From Maricaulis sp048268525 (GTDB lineage Bacteria; Pseudomonadota; Alphaproteobacteria; Caulobacterales; Maricaulaceae), in assembly GCF_048268525.1 (NCBI RefSeq), contig NZ_JBLWVH010000012.1, forward strand, positions 25,896 through 89,895: a stretch of 64,000 bases of DNA, in the 5' to 3' direction. A program made the translations under genes and the position numbers. This document shows, one piece after another, positions 15,713-24,864 of the stretch (position 1 is the first letter of the stretch; every line of letters begins with the position of its first letter). The notes beneath the pieces were generated by a model. That model was not told the DNA's origin. It ran no database searches and saw nothing but the letters and a program-made list of their open reading frames with translations.

Positions 15713-17722
15713 TCAGTCGCGTCCCCCCAGACCCGACAGGAACGCGCCGATCGGGTCCTCTGGCTCGCTTTCCGGTTCCGGTGCGACGGGGATTGAAGTG
15801 GTCGCGCCGTCGGATCCGTCGCGGGGGAGTTGCGCGATCCGGGCTGCGACCGGGTCGACCCTAGCCTGAAGTCCGCTTCGGGGCGCAGTGGACAGATAGG
15901 CCTGGAACACCCGGGCCGGTGGTCCGCCACCGGTCGCCCGATCAGTTGGCGAGTTATCGTCGTTTCCGGTCCAGACAACGGTCACCAATTGTCCATCGAA
16001 CCCGGCGAACCAGGCATCTCGAAAATCGTTCGTGGTGCCGGTCTTGCCTCCGACTGTCAGGCCGGAGACCGCCGCGCGGCGCCCTGTGCCCTGCCGCACA
16101 TTGCTGACCAACAGCTCGCGCATCCGTGCGCCGGTCCGTGCGTCCAGCACAAGATCCGCTTGGCCGGCAGGCGCCGCGAACACCAGCTCGCCCGAGGACG
16201 TTTCAATCCGATCGATGCCGTAGGCTTGAGCCCGGACACCACCATTGGCGAACGGCGTATAAGCCGAGGCAAGCTCGATGGGCGTGACCTCAAACACCCC
16301 CAAGGCCAATGACCGGTCAACACGCATCGGGCTTTCGATCCCCAGTCGGCGCGCCAGGCGGGCAACATGGCCACGACCGGTCTCTTCGGCGATCTGTACG
16401 GCGATAGAGTTGGAAGACCGGGTGAAGCCCTCACGCAGGCTCATTTCCCCGCGATATTCGTCATTATAGTTCTGCGGCGCCCAGTCCCCGATACGTACTG
16501 GCGCGTCATTGCGTCGGTCGTCCGGAGACAGGCCGGCTTCAAATGCCGAGGCATAGACGAAGGGCTTGAACGCCGAGCCAGGTTGGCGCTGAGCCAGAAC
16601 CGCACGATTGAACTGCGAGCGCGAGTAGGACCGTCCACCAACCATGGCCCGTACCGCGCCGTCATACGCAAGCGACACGAGAGCCCCTTCACCGGCCCCG
16701 GAGGCAAGTTCGGGATTATCGAGAATTTGGCTGATGGCAGCTTCCGCGGCGCGCTGGGCGTCGACATCAAGGGTCGTGTGAACCACGAGGTCGCCGTGAT
16801 CCAGACCGGCGATCCCGCGAACCTGTTCGGCGGCCCAATCGATGAAATACTGCGCGCCCTGGCTGGAAGCACCGCGCGACACGCGAATTGGTGTACGGGC
16901 GGCCTCGATCCGCTCGGCCTCGGTAATTCGGCCGGTTTGCGCCATCAGGTCCAGAACCACCGTCGCTCGGGCTGCGGCACGCTGGGCATCATTGACCGGA
17001 CTATAGCGGGACGGGGCCTTCAGCAATCCGGCCAGCAGCGCCGCCTCTCCCAGTCCCAGATCGCTCGCCGACCGTGAGAAATACCGCAACGATGCCGCTT
17101 CAACCCCGTAGGCACCTCCACCAAAATAGACCCGGTTTAGATAGAGTTCGAGGATCTCATCCTTGCTGAACCGGCTCTCCAGCCAGAAGGCCAGCATCAT
17201 CTCCTGCACTTTTCGGCGCAAGGTTCGCTCCGGTGACAGGAACAGGTTCTTGGCGAGCTGCTGGGTCAGCGTGGACCCGCCCTGGACCACCCGGCCGGCG
17301 CGCAGATTGGCCACCATGGCACGCCCGAGACCGATCACGTCGATACCCGGATGACTGTAGAATCGTCGATCCTCGACTGCGAGCACAGCATCAACCAGAT
17401 AGGACGGCAGATTGTCGATTGTGACCTCATGGCCATGCGCTGAACCCCGGCGGGCGATCAGGGCGCCATCCTGGTCCAGGAAGGTGATTGTCGCGGTGCG
17501 CTCGATCGCCTGGAGCCCGCTGGTATCAGGCAGGTCGCGGGCGATCGACACAAGCCAACCGGCAACGACCAGAGAGCCAATGATGAACAGGCAAGCAAGC
17601 GTCCGAAACCAGGGGAAGCCGCTGGCAGCCGGCTTGCGCCGCTTGGCTCGCCGCCCTCGGTGCGACGGTGCCGCCGAACGGGCGCGCTGCGCCGCCTGTG
17701 ATTTTTCGGGCCGGCGGGCCAT
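15713..17722 (-). CDS. Class A penicillin-binding protein (transglycosylase/transpeptidase)
   Basis: Bifunctional peptidoglycan synthase of 669 residues with a basic cytoplasmic start and one membrane helix (41-58). The GT51 domain has EDRRFYSHPG with catalytic Glu117 and GGSTLTQQLAKN (149-159). The transpeptidase domain has SAFK with Ser383, SSN (436-438) and KTGT (560-563). An acidic Pro/Glu tail precedes the end. Start ATG at 17722 has AAGGA at good spacing; the frame is open to 17755. It resembles PBP1A/PbpC-like proteins of alphaproteobacteria; the exact subclass is uncertain. Confidence 0.94.
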   Translation of the reverse strand: MARRPEKSQAAQRARSAAPSHRGRRAKRRKPAASGFPWFRTLACLFIIGSLVVAGWLVSIARDLPDTSGLQAIERTATITFLDQDGALIARRGSAHGHEVTIDNLPSYLVDAVLAVEDRRFYSHPGIDVIGLGRAMVANLRAGRVVQGGSTLTQQLAKNLFLSPERTLRRKVQEMMLAFWLESRFSKDEILELYLNRVYFGGGAYGVEAASLRYFSRSASDLGLGEAALLAGLLKAPSRYSPVNDAQRAAARATVVLDLMAQTGRITEAERIEAARTPIRVSRGASSQGAQYFIDWAAEQVRGIAGLDHGDLVVHTTLDVDAQRAAEAAISQILDNPELASGAGEGALVSLAYDGAVRAMVGGRSYSRSQFNRAVLAQRQPGSAFKPFVYASAFEAGLSPDDRRNDAPVRIGDWAPQNYNDEYRGEMSLREGFTRSSNSIAVQIAEETGRGHVARLARRLGIESPMRVDRSLALGVFEVTPIELASAYTPFANGGVRAQAYGIDRIETSSGELVFAAPAGQADLVLDARTGARMRELLVSNVRQGTGRRAAVSGLTVGGKTGTTNDFRDAWFAGFDGQLVTVVWTGNDDNSPTDRATGGGPPARVFQAYLSTAPRSGLQARVDPVAARIAQLPRDGSDGATTSIPVAPEPESEPEDPIGAFLSGLGGRD

Positions 17723-17853
17723 GCTCGATCCTTGTCGCAAAATCGGGGAGTCCATCTGCGCCTGGCAGGGTTAATTCCCCATGAAGGCACGCCCCTAAAG
17801 GCTTGCGCTTGGACAAGCCTGACTGCACGATATGGCCGAAGAGGGGCCCCATC

Positions 17854-18033
17854 ATGTCAGTCAAGCGTTCACTTCTTGTCCTTGCCGTGCTTCTGGGCGC
17901 GGCCAGTCTTTCAGGCTGCATCGCGATCTATGAAGGCACCGACTCAGTCTGCCCGCACGGCGACCCCAATGCCGACAACTGGCCCTATTGCGGAGGCGCG
18001 CCTCCCGGCGGTGCGCAGCCCTACGAGGACTGA
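17854..18033 (+). CDS. Small putative lipoprotein
   Basis: A 59-residue protein with a lipoprotein signal peptide; the lipobox LSGC places the lipidated cysteine at residue 22. The mature part is about 38 residues, ends in a Gly/Pro-rich tail (GGAPPGGAQPYED), and has two more cysteines (VCPHGDP, YCGGAP). GAAGAGGGG lies upstream of the ATG at 17854. Its 3' end overlaps the convergent antiporter gene by 13 bases. Function unknown. Confidence 0.7.
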   Translation: MSVKRSLLVLAVLLGAASLSGCIAIYEGTDSVCPHGDPNADNWPYCGGAPPGGAQPYED

Positions 18034-19895
18034 TCCTCGCCGGAACCTGTCGAGGTCTTCGCATCCGGCGGGGCAAATCCGATAAGGATTGTCCCGGGTT
18101 GAGCAGGAGGCTCGCGCCCGGTCCCCAACAAATGGAATGTCCCATTTGGCAATCGGGCGATCACGAGATCAGGTCCATCCCCGACTTCTTCCAGATAGGT
18201 TGCGAGCGGATAGGTCTCCGACAATTTGGTATTGCGGAAGCGCCAGCCCTGCCACCAGTCACGCGCGAGACTGTCATAGCCGCGCCCTCGCCGGATCAAT
18301 GTCCGGCCTCGCGCGGTATAGGCAATGGCGCGGGGATCGTCCTCGACCTTATCGGCATCGACAGGGCCATCAAAACCGGACAACTGGAAGACCCGGCTTC
18401 GACCCAGCTCCGGTCCGTACTCGATACAGACCAGCGCATTGTAGGCATCATTGGGCGACGCAGCGAGCAGCGCCGAAAACCGGGCGATTTCCAACTGCCA
18501 GTCGGCGGCCTCGGACAAGACTTCGCCGTAATGGATTTCGTGGCCCGCCAGACGCGCAGCCCGAAGGCGGCGCCAGCTGGTGTCGGCGATTGTAACGGGT
18601 ATTTCGGCTTTTTTCAGGGCATCCGCAAACCCGAGACTCCACGGGTTCGCGCCAACAATCAGCAACCGCTCCGGCCCGCTCTGCGACAGCCCCAGCAATC
18701 GCGCCAGCGGGGCGACAGCAAAACCACAGCCAAACACGCTGATGAAAATTGTGGCGAAGACCAACGGCGCAAGGATCGCGGCATCGTCGCGCCCGACCTC
18801 GATCAGGCTTGCCGCAAGATGCCCGGCGGCAGCCGCCGCAACGACCCCGCGCGGTCCGACGATGCCGACAAATGCCGTCTCCTTCAGGTTTAACCCTGAA
18901 CCCATTGTCGCCAGGGCTACGGTGACTGGCCTGACCAGCAGGATGAACACACCCACGAACGCCAGATGCCATCCGTTCAGGGCAAGCAGGTCAGACGGAG
19001 CAAGATCAGCTGCCAGGACCACGAAGACGCTGGCCACGAGGATCGATGCGATCCCTTCCTTGAACCGGCGCATTTCCTCGATCGACGCGAGGCGGGAATT
19101 GGCAACAACGAGACCAAACAGGGTGACCGCAACCAGGCCTGTTTCGTTGGCGAGGGCGTCTGCGACGGAAAAACATACGAGAACCGCCGCCAATACCAAT
19201 GGCGCCTTCATTGGCTCGGGTACCCAGCCTCTCCGGAACGCACGCGAAAGGCCAGCTCCGAACCCGAATCCCAGAACGCCGCCGATTACCGCACCCAGCG
19301 CCAGAGCCATGCCGGCCTGCACCCAGTCCTGGCCAAGGGCCGTCTGACGGATCGCTTCGAACACCAGGACAGCCGAGAGCGCTCCGATCGGGTCGTTGAC
19401 GATGCCTTCCCATTTGAGCACCGAAGCGATGCGGGACGGCAGCTTGGCCTGACGCAGGAGCGGCAGGACCACCGTGGGACCGGTCGTGGTCAGCAGGGCG
19501 CCAATCATGGCGGACAGGTCCCAGGCAAGGCCGGCCACATAATGCAGTGCCAGGACGGCGCCGGCCCAACCGAGAGGAAAACCGAGCAGGACCATCCGCC
19601 GGACCGGGCCTGACGCGTCACGCAGTTCGCGGAAATTGAGGGTGATGCCACCCTCGAACAGGATGACGGCCACGGCCAATGCGATCATCGGGCGAAGATA
19701 GTCCCCGAAGGCCGCTGTCGGATGCACGAGGGGAGCGCCAGCAACAACGGACCATATCGGACCGAGAATGAGGCCCGCCCCCATCATGAGAACAATCGAC
19801 GGCCAGCGCAGGCGCCAAGCCAACCACTGGGCGGCAACACCTGAACCGGCGATGAGTGCGATGGTCAGGGTGAGGTCAGGTCCGGTGTCTATCAT
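18021..19895 (-). CDS. Cation:proton antiporter (CPA family) with cytoplasmic regulatory domain
   Basis: A 624-residue membrane protein. Residues 1-400 form a Na+/H+ exchanger domain of about 12-13 helices, with the LFEGGITLN element, the ion-site segment EGIVNDPIGAL and GPRGVVAAAAAG. After about residue 405 comes a soluble region starting RLLIVGANPWSLGFADALKKA, a Rossmann-like TrkA-N (RCK) pattern, then a TrkA-C-like tail. The acidic pair usually seen as ND in CPA1 proteins is present (VNDP). Likely exports Na+ or K+ in exchange for protons, useful in a marine organism; ion preference cannot be told from sequence. Confidence 0.9.
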   Translation of the reverse strand: MIDTGPDLTLTIALIAGSGVAAQWLAWRLRWPSIVLMMGAGLILGPIWSVVAGAPLVHPTAAFGDYLRPMIALAVAVILFEGGITLNFRELRDASGPVRRMVLLGFPLGWAGAVLALHYVAGLAWDLSAMIGALLTTTGPTVVLPLLRQAKLPSRIASVLKWEGIVNDPIGALSAVLVFEAIRQTALGQDWVQAGMALALGAVIGGVLGFGFGAGLSRAFRRGWVPEPMKAPLVLAAVLVCFSVADALANETGLVAVTLFGLVVANSRLASIEEMRRFKEGIASILVASVFVVLAADLAPSDLLALNGWHLAFVGVFILLVRPVTVALATMGSGLNLKETAFVGIVGPRGVVAAAAAGHLAASLIEVGRDDAAILAPLVFATIFISVFGCGFAVAPLARLLGLSQSGPERLLIVGANPWSLGFADALKKAEIPVTIADTSWRRLRAARLAGHEIHYGEVLSEAADWQLEIARFSALLAASPNDAYNALVCIEYGPELGRSRVFQLSGFDGPVDADKVEDDPRAIAYTARGRTLIRRGRGYDSLARDWWQGWRFRNTKLSETYPLATYLEEVGDGPDLVIARLPNGTFHLLGTGREPPAQPGTILIGFAPPDAKTSTGSGEDQSS

Positions 19896-19960
19896 GGGGT
19901 GGTGTTAGCGCGTTTCGTTCTGCTCGTCGCCCCGCAGGCGACATGGCCTGGGAGGCTCCA

Positions 19961-20194
19961 ATGGACGCATATCCGCCCGAAGCCCAACTAATCATCGTTT
20001 CCTTTTTGACCGCGGTCGGCATAGCCGGTCCACTTGCCCTTTTGGGCCCACCCAATTTCTTCGCGGCGGCGCGCTGGGTGGCCGCGTTGGTCGTTCGGCG
20101 AAGACTCACCACATTGACGATCGGCAGCCTGATCGGCGGTAGCGGCTTTTTGGGAAGCAGCGCATTCGGACAGCTCGCGGGAACCGGTATCTGA
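19961..20194 (+). CDS. Possible small membrane protein
   Basis: A 77-residue open frame with two hydrophobic segments (LIIVSFLTAVGIAGPLALLG and LTTLTIGSLIGGSGFLG) separated by a basic RRR loop. GGGAGG at 19951-19956 sits five bases before the ATG at 19961; an in-frame ATG at 19943 is also possible. The opposite strand is open as well, and no family is recognised, so this call rests on the ribosome-binding site and the membrane-protein pattern only. Confidence 0.4.
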   Translation: MDAYPPEAQLIIVSFLTAVGIAGPLALLGPPNFFAAARWVAALVVRRRLTTLTIGSLIGGSGFLGSSAFGQLAGTGI

Positions 20195-20339
20195 TTTGCC
20201 GCGAGGCCGCAGATCGGAATCAACCAAAACGTGCGGTAATAATTTATTCACGACGAATTATGGTTTCCACAGATTCAGGTAACTATTCCTGCGGATTGTT
20301 TAGACAGGCACAACACTGTCTGCAGGATTGGATACCTCA

Positions 20340-20915
20340 ATGGCGGAATGCGCGCTTGACCACCAGGCCTCCACACCGGAGCGGCGTTCGACTCACCGGA
20401 TTGCCTTGCGTCTGCCCGGCACCTTTGGAACGCATTCAACTTCGGCTACCGCTTGCCTGATCCTGGACATCGCGCCGGGCGGAATGCGGGCTGCAGCCTC
20501 ACACCCGCCCGAGTCCGGCGCCCTGGTTTCGCTCAGCGTACCGGCGCTCGGCACCTTCCAGGGCACCACGGTCTGGTCGAATGACGGCCAGTTCGCGGTT
20601 CAGTTTGTCGGACGCAGCCAGCCTCGCGAACTGGCCAAGACGCTCGCAATGCGGAGTGCGCGGGCCCGACTTGCAGTAGCAGGCGGCGTCACCGCAGACG
20701 AAGCCGAGGCCGTCGTCCGCTGCGAGGACGGAACAGTCATCGCCGCCCGTCTGATCCGGATGTCGGTGGACGGAGCCTGTTTCGAGACCGAACGGGCACC
20801 TCTCGACGGTGAATCGATCGAAATCGGCGACATGCCCTGTACGGTTATCAAGTCAAAAGGCGGCCAGTTCGCCGTTCGATTCCTGTTACAGGGCCCGTCC
20901 GAAGGTACGGCCTAG
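20340..20915 (+). CDS. Protein with two PilZ-like domains
   Basis: A 191-residue cytosolic protein built of two consecutive PilZ-type beta-barrels. The first has the arginine motif RRSTHR (15-20) and the second motif as DIAPGG (43-48), that is DxAxxG in place of DxSxxG. The second unit repeats the pattern weakly (RLIRMSVDGACFE) but lacks the RxxxR motif. PilZ domains bind cyclic di-GMP and control motility and envelope output; the first domain may bind, the second is probably degenerate. ATG at 20340 is used; TTG at 20328 would add four residues. The stop interlocks with the convergent gene. Confidence 0.8.
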   Translation: MAECALDHQASTPERRSTHRIALRLPGTFGTHSTSATACLILDIAPGGMRAAASHPPESGALVSLSVPALGTFQGTTVWSNDGQFAVQFVGRSQPRELAKTLAMRSARARLAVAGGVTADEAEAVVRCEDGTVIAARLIRMSVDGACFETERAPLDGESIEIGDMPCTVIKSKGGQFAVRFLLQGPSEGTA

Positions 20916-21436
20916 TCCTGTTCGGCGTGAATAAGTTCAAAGCCGATCGACCGCCCGCCATAATCACCGTTTTCATACAGGTCGGCCTGATCGTTGAACC
21001 AGGCCACCAAATGGGCATGTAGCCGGTCATAGACATCCCGCAAGGGCGCTTCTCCGAGGGGCAGATCCAGGTCGAACACCGGACCATTGGCAATTGCCAT
21101 TTCGACATGCTGGCCCTTTTTTGCGCAGGTCAGCACAAGTCGCGTCCAGTCGCCGGTGCGGGACACCTTCACCGCCAGGCCGAACGCGATTGCGCCGAGC
21201 GGCAGGAAGCCTGTTCCGGACACCGAGAATGCACCTGACCTGTACGGCCGGGGAGACCATGCGCCCTGCGGCGGGACGAGATGAACGCAAACCTCGCCCT
21301 TGGCACCGAGAAAACGACAGAAGCCCGTCGAAATATTCTCGGCAACCGAACGGATCACCGCATAATTGTCGAGCGAGCAACCACCATACCGCTCGGCCGC
21401 ATCAGCCAGATCATCAAATCGGGTCCTGTCGCTCAT
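20912..21436 (-). CDS. Conserved hypothetical protein, 174 residues
   Basis: A soluble protein with no signal peptide or membrane helix. It includes VRSVAENISTGFCRFLGAKG near the N-terminus, a central beta-rich stretch (FLPLGAIAFGLAVKVSRTGDWTRL), and a C-terminal helix with VYDRLHAHLVAWF. I do not recognise the family. It is divergent from the GDPD lipoprotein gene with 62 bases between and convergent with the PilZ gene. Codon use and GC pattern look like its neighbours. Confidence 0.75.
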   Translation of the reverse strand: MSDRTRFDDLADAAERYGGCSLDNYAVIRSVAENISTGFCRFLGAKGEVCVHLVPPQGAWSPRPYRSGAFSVSGTGFLPLGAIAFGLAVKVSRTGDWTRLVLTCAKKGQHVEMAIANGPVFDLDLPLGEAPLRDVYDRLHAHLVAWFNDQADLYENGDYGGRSIGFELIHAEQD

Positions 21437-21498
21437 TTGTCACTCCCGTGTGCCATCGGCTCAGGCTAGTGTGCTTGCACTGGAAACGGGAGAGGGCT

Positions 21499-22494
21499 TT
21501 GCGACAAATCTTTATGAGCATTGGAGTTCTGGTAGGGCTGGCGGCCTGTTCGGCGACCGACGATGCTGCCACGCCGTATGCCTGGACAACGCTCGACGGT
21601 GAAGCCCCACTTGTGATCGCCCACCGGGGCGCCAGTGGTGACCGTCCGGAACACACGATCGAAGCCTATACGCTCGCCCTCGAACAGGGGGCCAATGTTA
21701 TAGAGCCCGACTTGGTGATGACGTCGGATGGTGTCCTTGTGGTGCGGCATGACCACTACCTGTCGACCACCACCAATGTCGCCGATCACCCGGAGTTTGC
21801 CGATCGCCGGCGTCGTCAGGGCGAACGGACCGATTGGTGGGTCGAGGACTTCACCCTGGCCGAGATCCGCACGCTGAGAGCCCGCCAGCCCTGGCCCCAG
21901 CGCGACCAGACCCATAATGACCGTTATCTGGTTCCGACCTTCGAGGAAGTCCTCGACCTGGCGGCCGAGCACGGTTCTAGGACCGAGCCCGAGATCAAGG
22001 CACCGGGCCACTTCACCTCCATCGGCCTGGACCCCTTGCCCGAGCTTGTCAGAATTCTGCGCGAGCGTGACCTCGACACGGTTGATGCAACCACAGCCAT
22101 CCAATGTTTCGAGCCGGATTTTCTCGCCCGACTGAACACCGAGGTTGAGACGCCGTTATTGATGCTGGTTTTCCCGATGGTCGAGCTTGATCCGGATGCC
22201 GATCCGCTGACGCCGACCGTTTCCTTGGCGGATGCTGCAACCTTCGCGGACGGTGTCGGCCCAGCCAAGTCGCTCGTCATTACCAAAGACGGGCTGGACA
22301 CCGGTTTTGTCGCCGCCGCCCACGCCCTGGGCCTGACCGTCCACCCGTGGACGTTCCGGGACGACGTCCCGCTGGCCGAGAATGTCGATATCGAAACCGA
22401 ATTGCGCCGCGTCTACGAACTGGGCGTCGACGGTGTGTTCACCGATTTCCCGGCGACCGCCGTGCGTGTCCGCTCTGAGCTTGGTGACAGATAG
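21499..22494 (+). CDS. Glycerophosphodiester phosphodiesterase, lipoprotein form
   Basis: A 331-residue GDPD-family enzyme that hydrolyses deacylated phospholipids to glycerol 3-phosphate and an alcohol. Catalytic elements: HRGASGDRPEHT (His42, Arg43), the metal ligands EPDLVMTSDG (Glu69, Asp71) and VRHDH (His84). The start TTG at 21499, with GGGAGAGG directly upstream, gives a lipoprotein signal with lipobox LAAC (Cys17); an ATG at 21514 would shorten the signal. It therefore acts in the periplasm. A terminator follows at 22511. Confidence 0.9.
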   Translation: MRQIFMSIGVLVGLAACSATDDAATPYAWTTLDGEAPLVIAHRGASGDRPEHTIEAYTLALEQGANVIEPDLVMTSDGVLVVRHDHYLSTTTNVADHPEFADRRRRQGERTDWWVEDFTLAEIRTLRARQPWPQRDQTHNDRYLVPTFEEVLDLAAEHGSRTEPEIKAPGHFTSIGLDPLPELVRILRERDLDTVDATTAIQCFEPDFLARLNTEVETPLLMLVFPMVELDPDADPLTPTVSLADAATFADGVGPAKSLVITKDGLDTGFVAAAHALGLTVHPWTFRDDVPLAENVDIETELRRVYELGVDGVFTDFPATAVRVRSELGDR

Positions 22495-22510
22495 GATCGG
22501 GCAAAGAAAA

Positions 22511-22536
22511 CGGCGCGGGGCTGGTGCCCTGCGCCG
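22511..22536. terminator. Terminator between GDPD gene and csp
   Basis: Stem CGGCGCGGGGC / GCCCTGCGCCG with one G-T pair and loop TGGT, flanked by AAAGAAAA on the left and CTTT on the right. It lies between two convergent genes and can serve both. Confidence 0.75.
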
Positions 22537-22566
22537 CTTTCCAGATCTTGCGATCCCTGAACTGCC

Positions 22567-22779
22567 TTAGTCGGCGAGCTGCAGATCCACCGCCTTCGGA
22601 CCCTTGCCGCGGCGATCCGGCTCGGTTTCGAAGGAGACTTTCTGACCATCGCTCAGACCCGGCAGGCCAGAAGCCTGGACGGCGGAAATGTGCACGAAGA
22701 CGTCATCGCCGCCCTCGTCTGGTGTGATGAAGCCAAAGCCCTTGCTCTGGTTGAAAAATTTAACGACACCTGTAGACAT
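22567..22779 (-). CDS. Cold shock protein (CspA family)
   Basis: A 70-residue single cold shock domain, an OB-fold RNA chaperone. RNP1 is KGFGFI and RNP2 is VFVHIS. The start MSTGVVKFF at 22779 has GGAAGG upstream; an extension to 22818 is not used. The length matches single-domain Csp proteins. A perfect 17-bp inverted repeat lies about 130 bases upstream (22909), possibly an operator or part of a leader; Csp genes often have long regulated leaders. Confidence 0.95.
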   Translation of the reverse strand: MSTGVVKFFNQSKGFGFITPDEGGDDVFVHISAVQASGLPGLSDGQKVSFETEPDRRGKGPKAVDLQLAD

Positions 22780-23148
22780 TGGGAACCTTCCCGGTATGCA
22801 TGCCCCGCGTCCGGGCATAAATTAAGTGCAGTGCCAGCGTCCTGACACCAGATATTACGGACGTAGAAAGTCGGGGAAGGCTGAAGTCTATGGGCCCGGT
22901 CACCGTTCGCCATGATGATCATGGCTTGAGCACCGGGTAGGCGATCAGTATTCCGTCCGGCCAGTTCGGCCGCCCGTCCGAGCCGTTATGCGCACGAAAT
23001 CGCGCTCAAGGCAACTGAAACTCCTATGGCCCTGCGTGCTCTTGGCGCCATAATCCGCGGATGGAACGGGCGTCATGATCGGTGACTGCCTCGCCCCGGA
23101 AACCGGCCGGACCCCGCCACTCGCAGGGCCCCGTTATGGAGATCGAAA
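22780..23148. other. Gene-free region upstream of csp
   Basis: 369 bases without a credible gene, between the divergent csp and a small membrane-protein gene. It holds the promoter regions of both, a probable csp leader, and the inverted repeat at 22909-22925. Open frames here lack ribosome-binding sites and domain content. Confidence 0.6.
22909..22925. promoter_or_regulatory. Perfect inverted repeat upstream of csp (operator candidate)
   Basis: GCCATGAT-G-ATCATGGC, eight-base arms with a single central base. The dyad is short-spaced, as expected for a dimeric repressor site, and lies between csp and the gene at 23149. No known regulator motif is matched. Confidence 0.4.
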
Positions 23149-23442
23149 ATGACCCGACGTGGATTTCTGGAACGCTCCCGACGCAATCGACGCAAGCAAG
23201 CCGAGTCCGGCCGGTCCTTTGACCCGGCCGCCATGATCCGGCTGGCTTTCTTTGGCGTCGCCATCCTGGTCGCCGGGGCCGTTTATGTCGGCTTCTGGCG
23301 ACAGGGCGAAACGATCTATGACGGCCCCTGGGGGCTGATGCAGCGGCTAATCACCCCGGTCTTTCTGGGTGCGAACGCGCTCGAGATCATCGTGCTTTTA
23401 TTGGTCAGCCTGGTCGCCTGGCGGATTTGGCGCCGGCTGTAG
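23149..23442 (+). CDS. Small membrane protein, 97 residues
   Basis: The protein starts with a very basic segment (RRGFLERSRRNRRKQ) followed by two membrane helices (residues 30-49 and 69-91) and a basic C-terminus WRIWRRL. TGGAGAT precedes the ATG at 23149 at good distance. Family not recognised; similar small two-helix proteins are common in Caulobacterales-like genomes. Function unknown. Confidence 0.7.
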   Translation: MTRRGFLERSRRNRRKQAESGRSFDPAAMIRLAFFGVAILVAGAVYVGFWRQGETIYDGPWGLMQRLITPVFLGANALEIIVLLLVSLVAWRIWRRL

Positions 23443-23529
23443 CCGGTCGCCGTTCGTTCGCCCGCCGAAAGCCTGCGTCCGTAGGCAGGCGCCGCGGCCA
23501 TCAGCAAACGAGACGCCCGCATCAATCGC

Positions 23530-23545
23530 CGGCCCCCTCGGGCCG
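23530..23545 (+). terminator. Weak hairpin terminator candidate
   Basis: CGGCCC-CCTC-GGGCCG followed by CATTATTT, 87 bases after the small membrane-protein gene. The short stem and imperfect T tract make it a modest candidate. Confidence 0.4.
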
Positions 23546-23740
23546 CATTATTTCACCAGCATGACCTGTCGATCCGGTTGAACAATCCAATTGAGTTAAG
23601 CCAGAATCATTTTTTGAACACTTTGATGCCAAATCGAAATGACGCCATGACATCCTCACTAGCCACGGCGCGGTCGCAGGTTTAAGGCCTCCTTCTTCGG
23701 CACGGACTCCAGCAAACGGCAAACTGAAAGGTCGAGAATT

Positions 23741-24766
23741 ATGGGCGTTAAGATCGCGGTATTCGGTGCTACGGGCGCCGTCGGCAAAGAGATGCTCACA
23801 ATTTTGGCCGAGCGCCTGTTTCCGGCCGATGAAGTTCACGCACTGGCGAGCCGGAAATCCATGGGCGTCGAGCTCTCCTATGGCGACAGGACTCTGCGCT
23901 GCAAGAATGCCGAGACCTTCGATTTTTCCAGCGTTGACCTGGTGCTGATGTCGGCCGGTGGTGATGTGTCCAAGGAGTGGGCGCCGAAAATCACCAAAGC
24001 TGGCGCTATTGTTATCGACAACTCATCGGCCTGGCGCATGGATCCCGACGTTCCGCTGGTCGTGCCTGAAGTCAATCTGGATGCGCTCGACGGCGTAAAA
24101 GCCAAGGGCATCATCGCCAACCCGAACTGTTCGACAATCCAGCTCGTGGTCGCACTCAAGCCGATTCACGAGCGCGCCGGGATCAAGCGGGTCAACTGCG
24201 CCACCTACCAGTCCGTGTCTGGCGGTGGCCAGGCCGCGATGGATGAATTGTGGACCCAGACCAAGGGCATCTACGTTAACGATCCGATCGAGCCCCAGAC
24301 ATTCACCAAGCAGATCGCTTTCAACGTCATCCCCCATATCGACGTCTTCATGGAAGACGGCTCCACCAAGGAAGAGTGGAAGATGATGGTGGAGACCAAG
24401 AAGATTCTCGACGCCAAGATCAAGCTGTTCGCGACATGCGCGCGGGTGCCGGTTTTTGTCGGCCATTCGATCGCCGCCCACCTCGAACTTGAAGCGCCGA
24501 TGTCGTCGGGCGAGGCGCGCGACCTGCTGCGCGAAAGCCCGGGCCTGATGGTCATCGACAAGCGTGAGGACGAGGGATACATCACGCCGGTCGAATGTGT
24601 GGGCGAATTCGCCACATTCGTCTCCCGCGTCCGCGAAGACCCAACGGTCGAGAATGGTCTCGCGCTGTGGATCGTCTCTGACAATTTGCGCAAGGGAGCC
24701 GCCCTGAACGCCGTACAGATCGCGGAAGGCCTGCTCAACAAAGGCCTGCTGGGCAAGACTGCCTGA
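23741..24766 (+). CDS. asd: Aspartate-semialdehyde dehydrogenase
   Basis: Converts aspartyl phosphate to aspartate semialdehyde, a step towards lysine/diaminopimelate, threonine and methionine. 341 residues; NADP-binding GATGAVG (9-15), catalytic Cys130 in NPNCSTIQL, and the substrate region YQSVSGGGQAAMDEL. AAAGGTCGAG precedes ATG 23741. It is preceded by about 300 bases of non-coding sequence and appears to be transcribed alone. Length and motifs are complete. Confidence 0.97.
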   Translation: MGVKIAVFGATGAVGKEMLTILAERLFPADEVHALASRKSMGVELSYGDRTLRCKNAETFDFSSVDLVLMSAGGDVSKEWAPKITKAGAIVIDNSSAWRMDPDVPLVVPEVNLDALDGVKAKGIIANPNCSTIQLVVALKPIHERAGIKRVNCATYQSVSGGGQAAMDELWTQTKGIYVNDPIEPQTFTKQIAFNVIPHIDVFMEDGSTKEEWKMMVETKKILDAKIKLFATCARVPVFVGHSIAAHLELEAPMSSGEARDLLRESPGLMVIDKREDEGYITPVECVGEFATFVSRVREDPTVENGLALWIVSDNLRKGAALNAVQIAEGLLNKGLLGKTA

Positions 24767-24864
24767 CCTGACGGACGCCGCAAGACTGCCATGCACAAGA
24801 AGCGGGTCGCCATCGACAGGGGGACTCCCTATGTGCGATGCAAGTCAGCGCAGCAGGAGTCCGC

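Noticed and set aside
19876..20223. Minus-strand frame opposite the small membrane-protein ORF
   Set aside because: No ribosome-binding site and composition typical of an antisense shadow.
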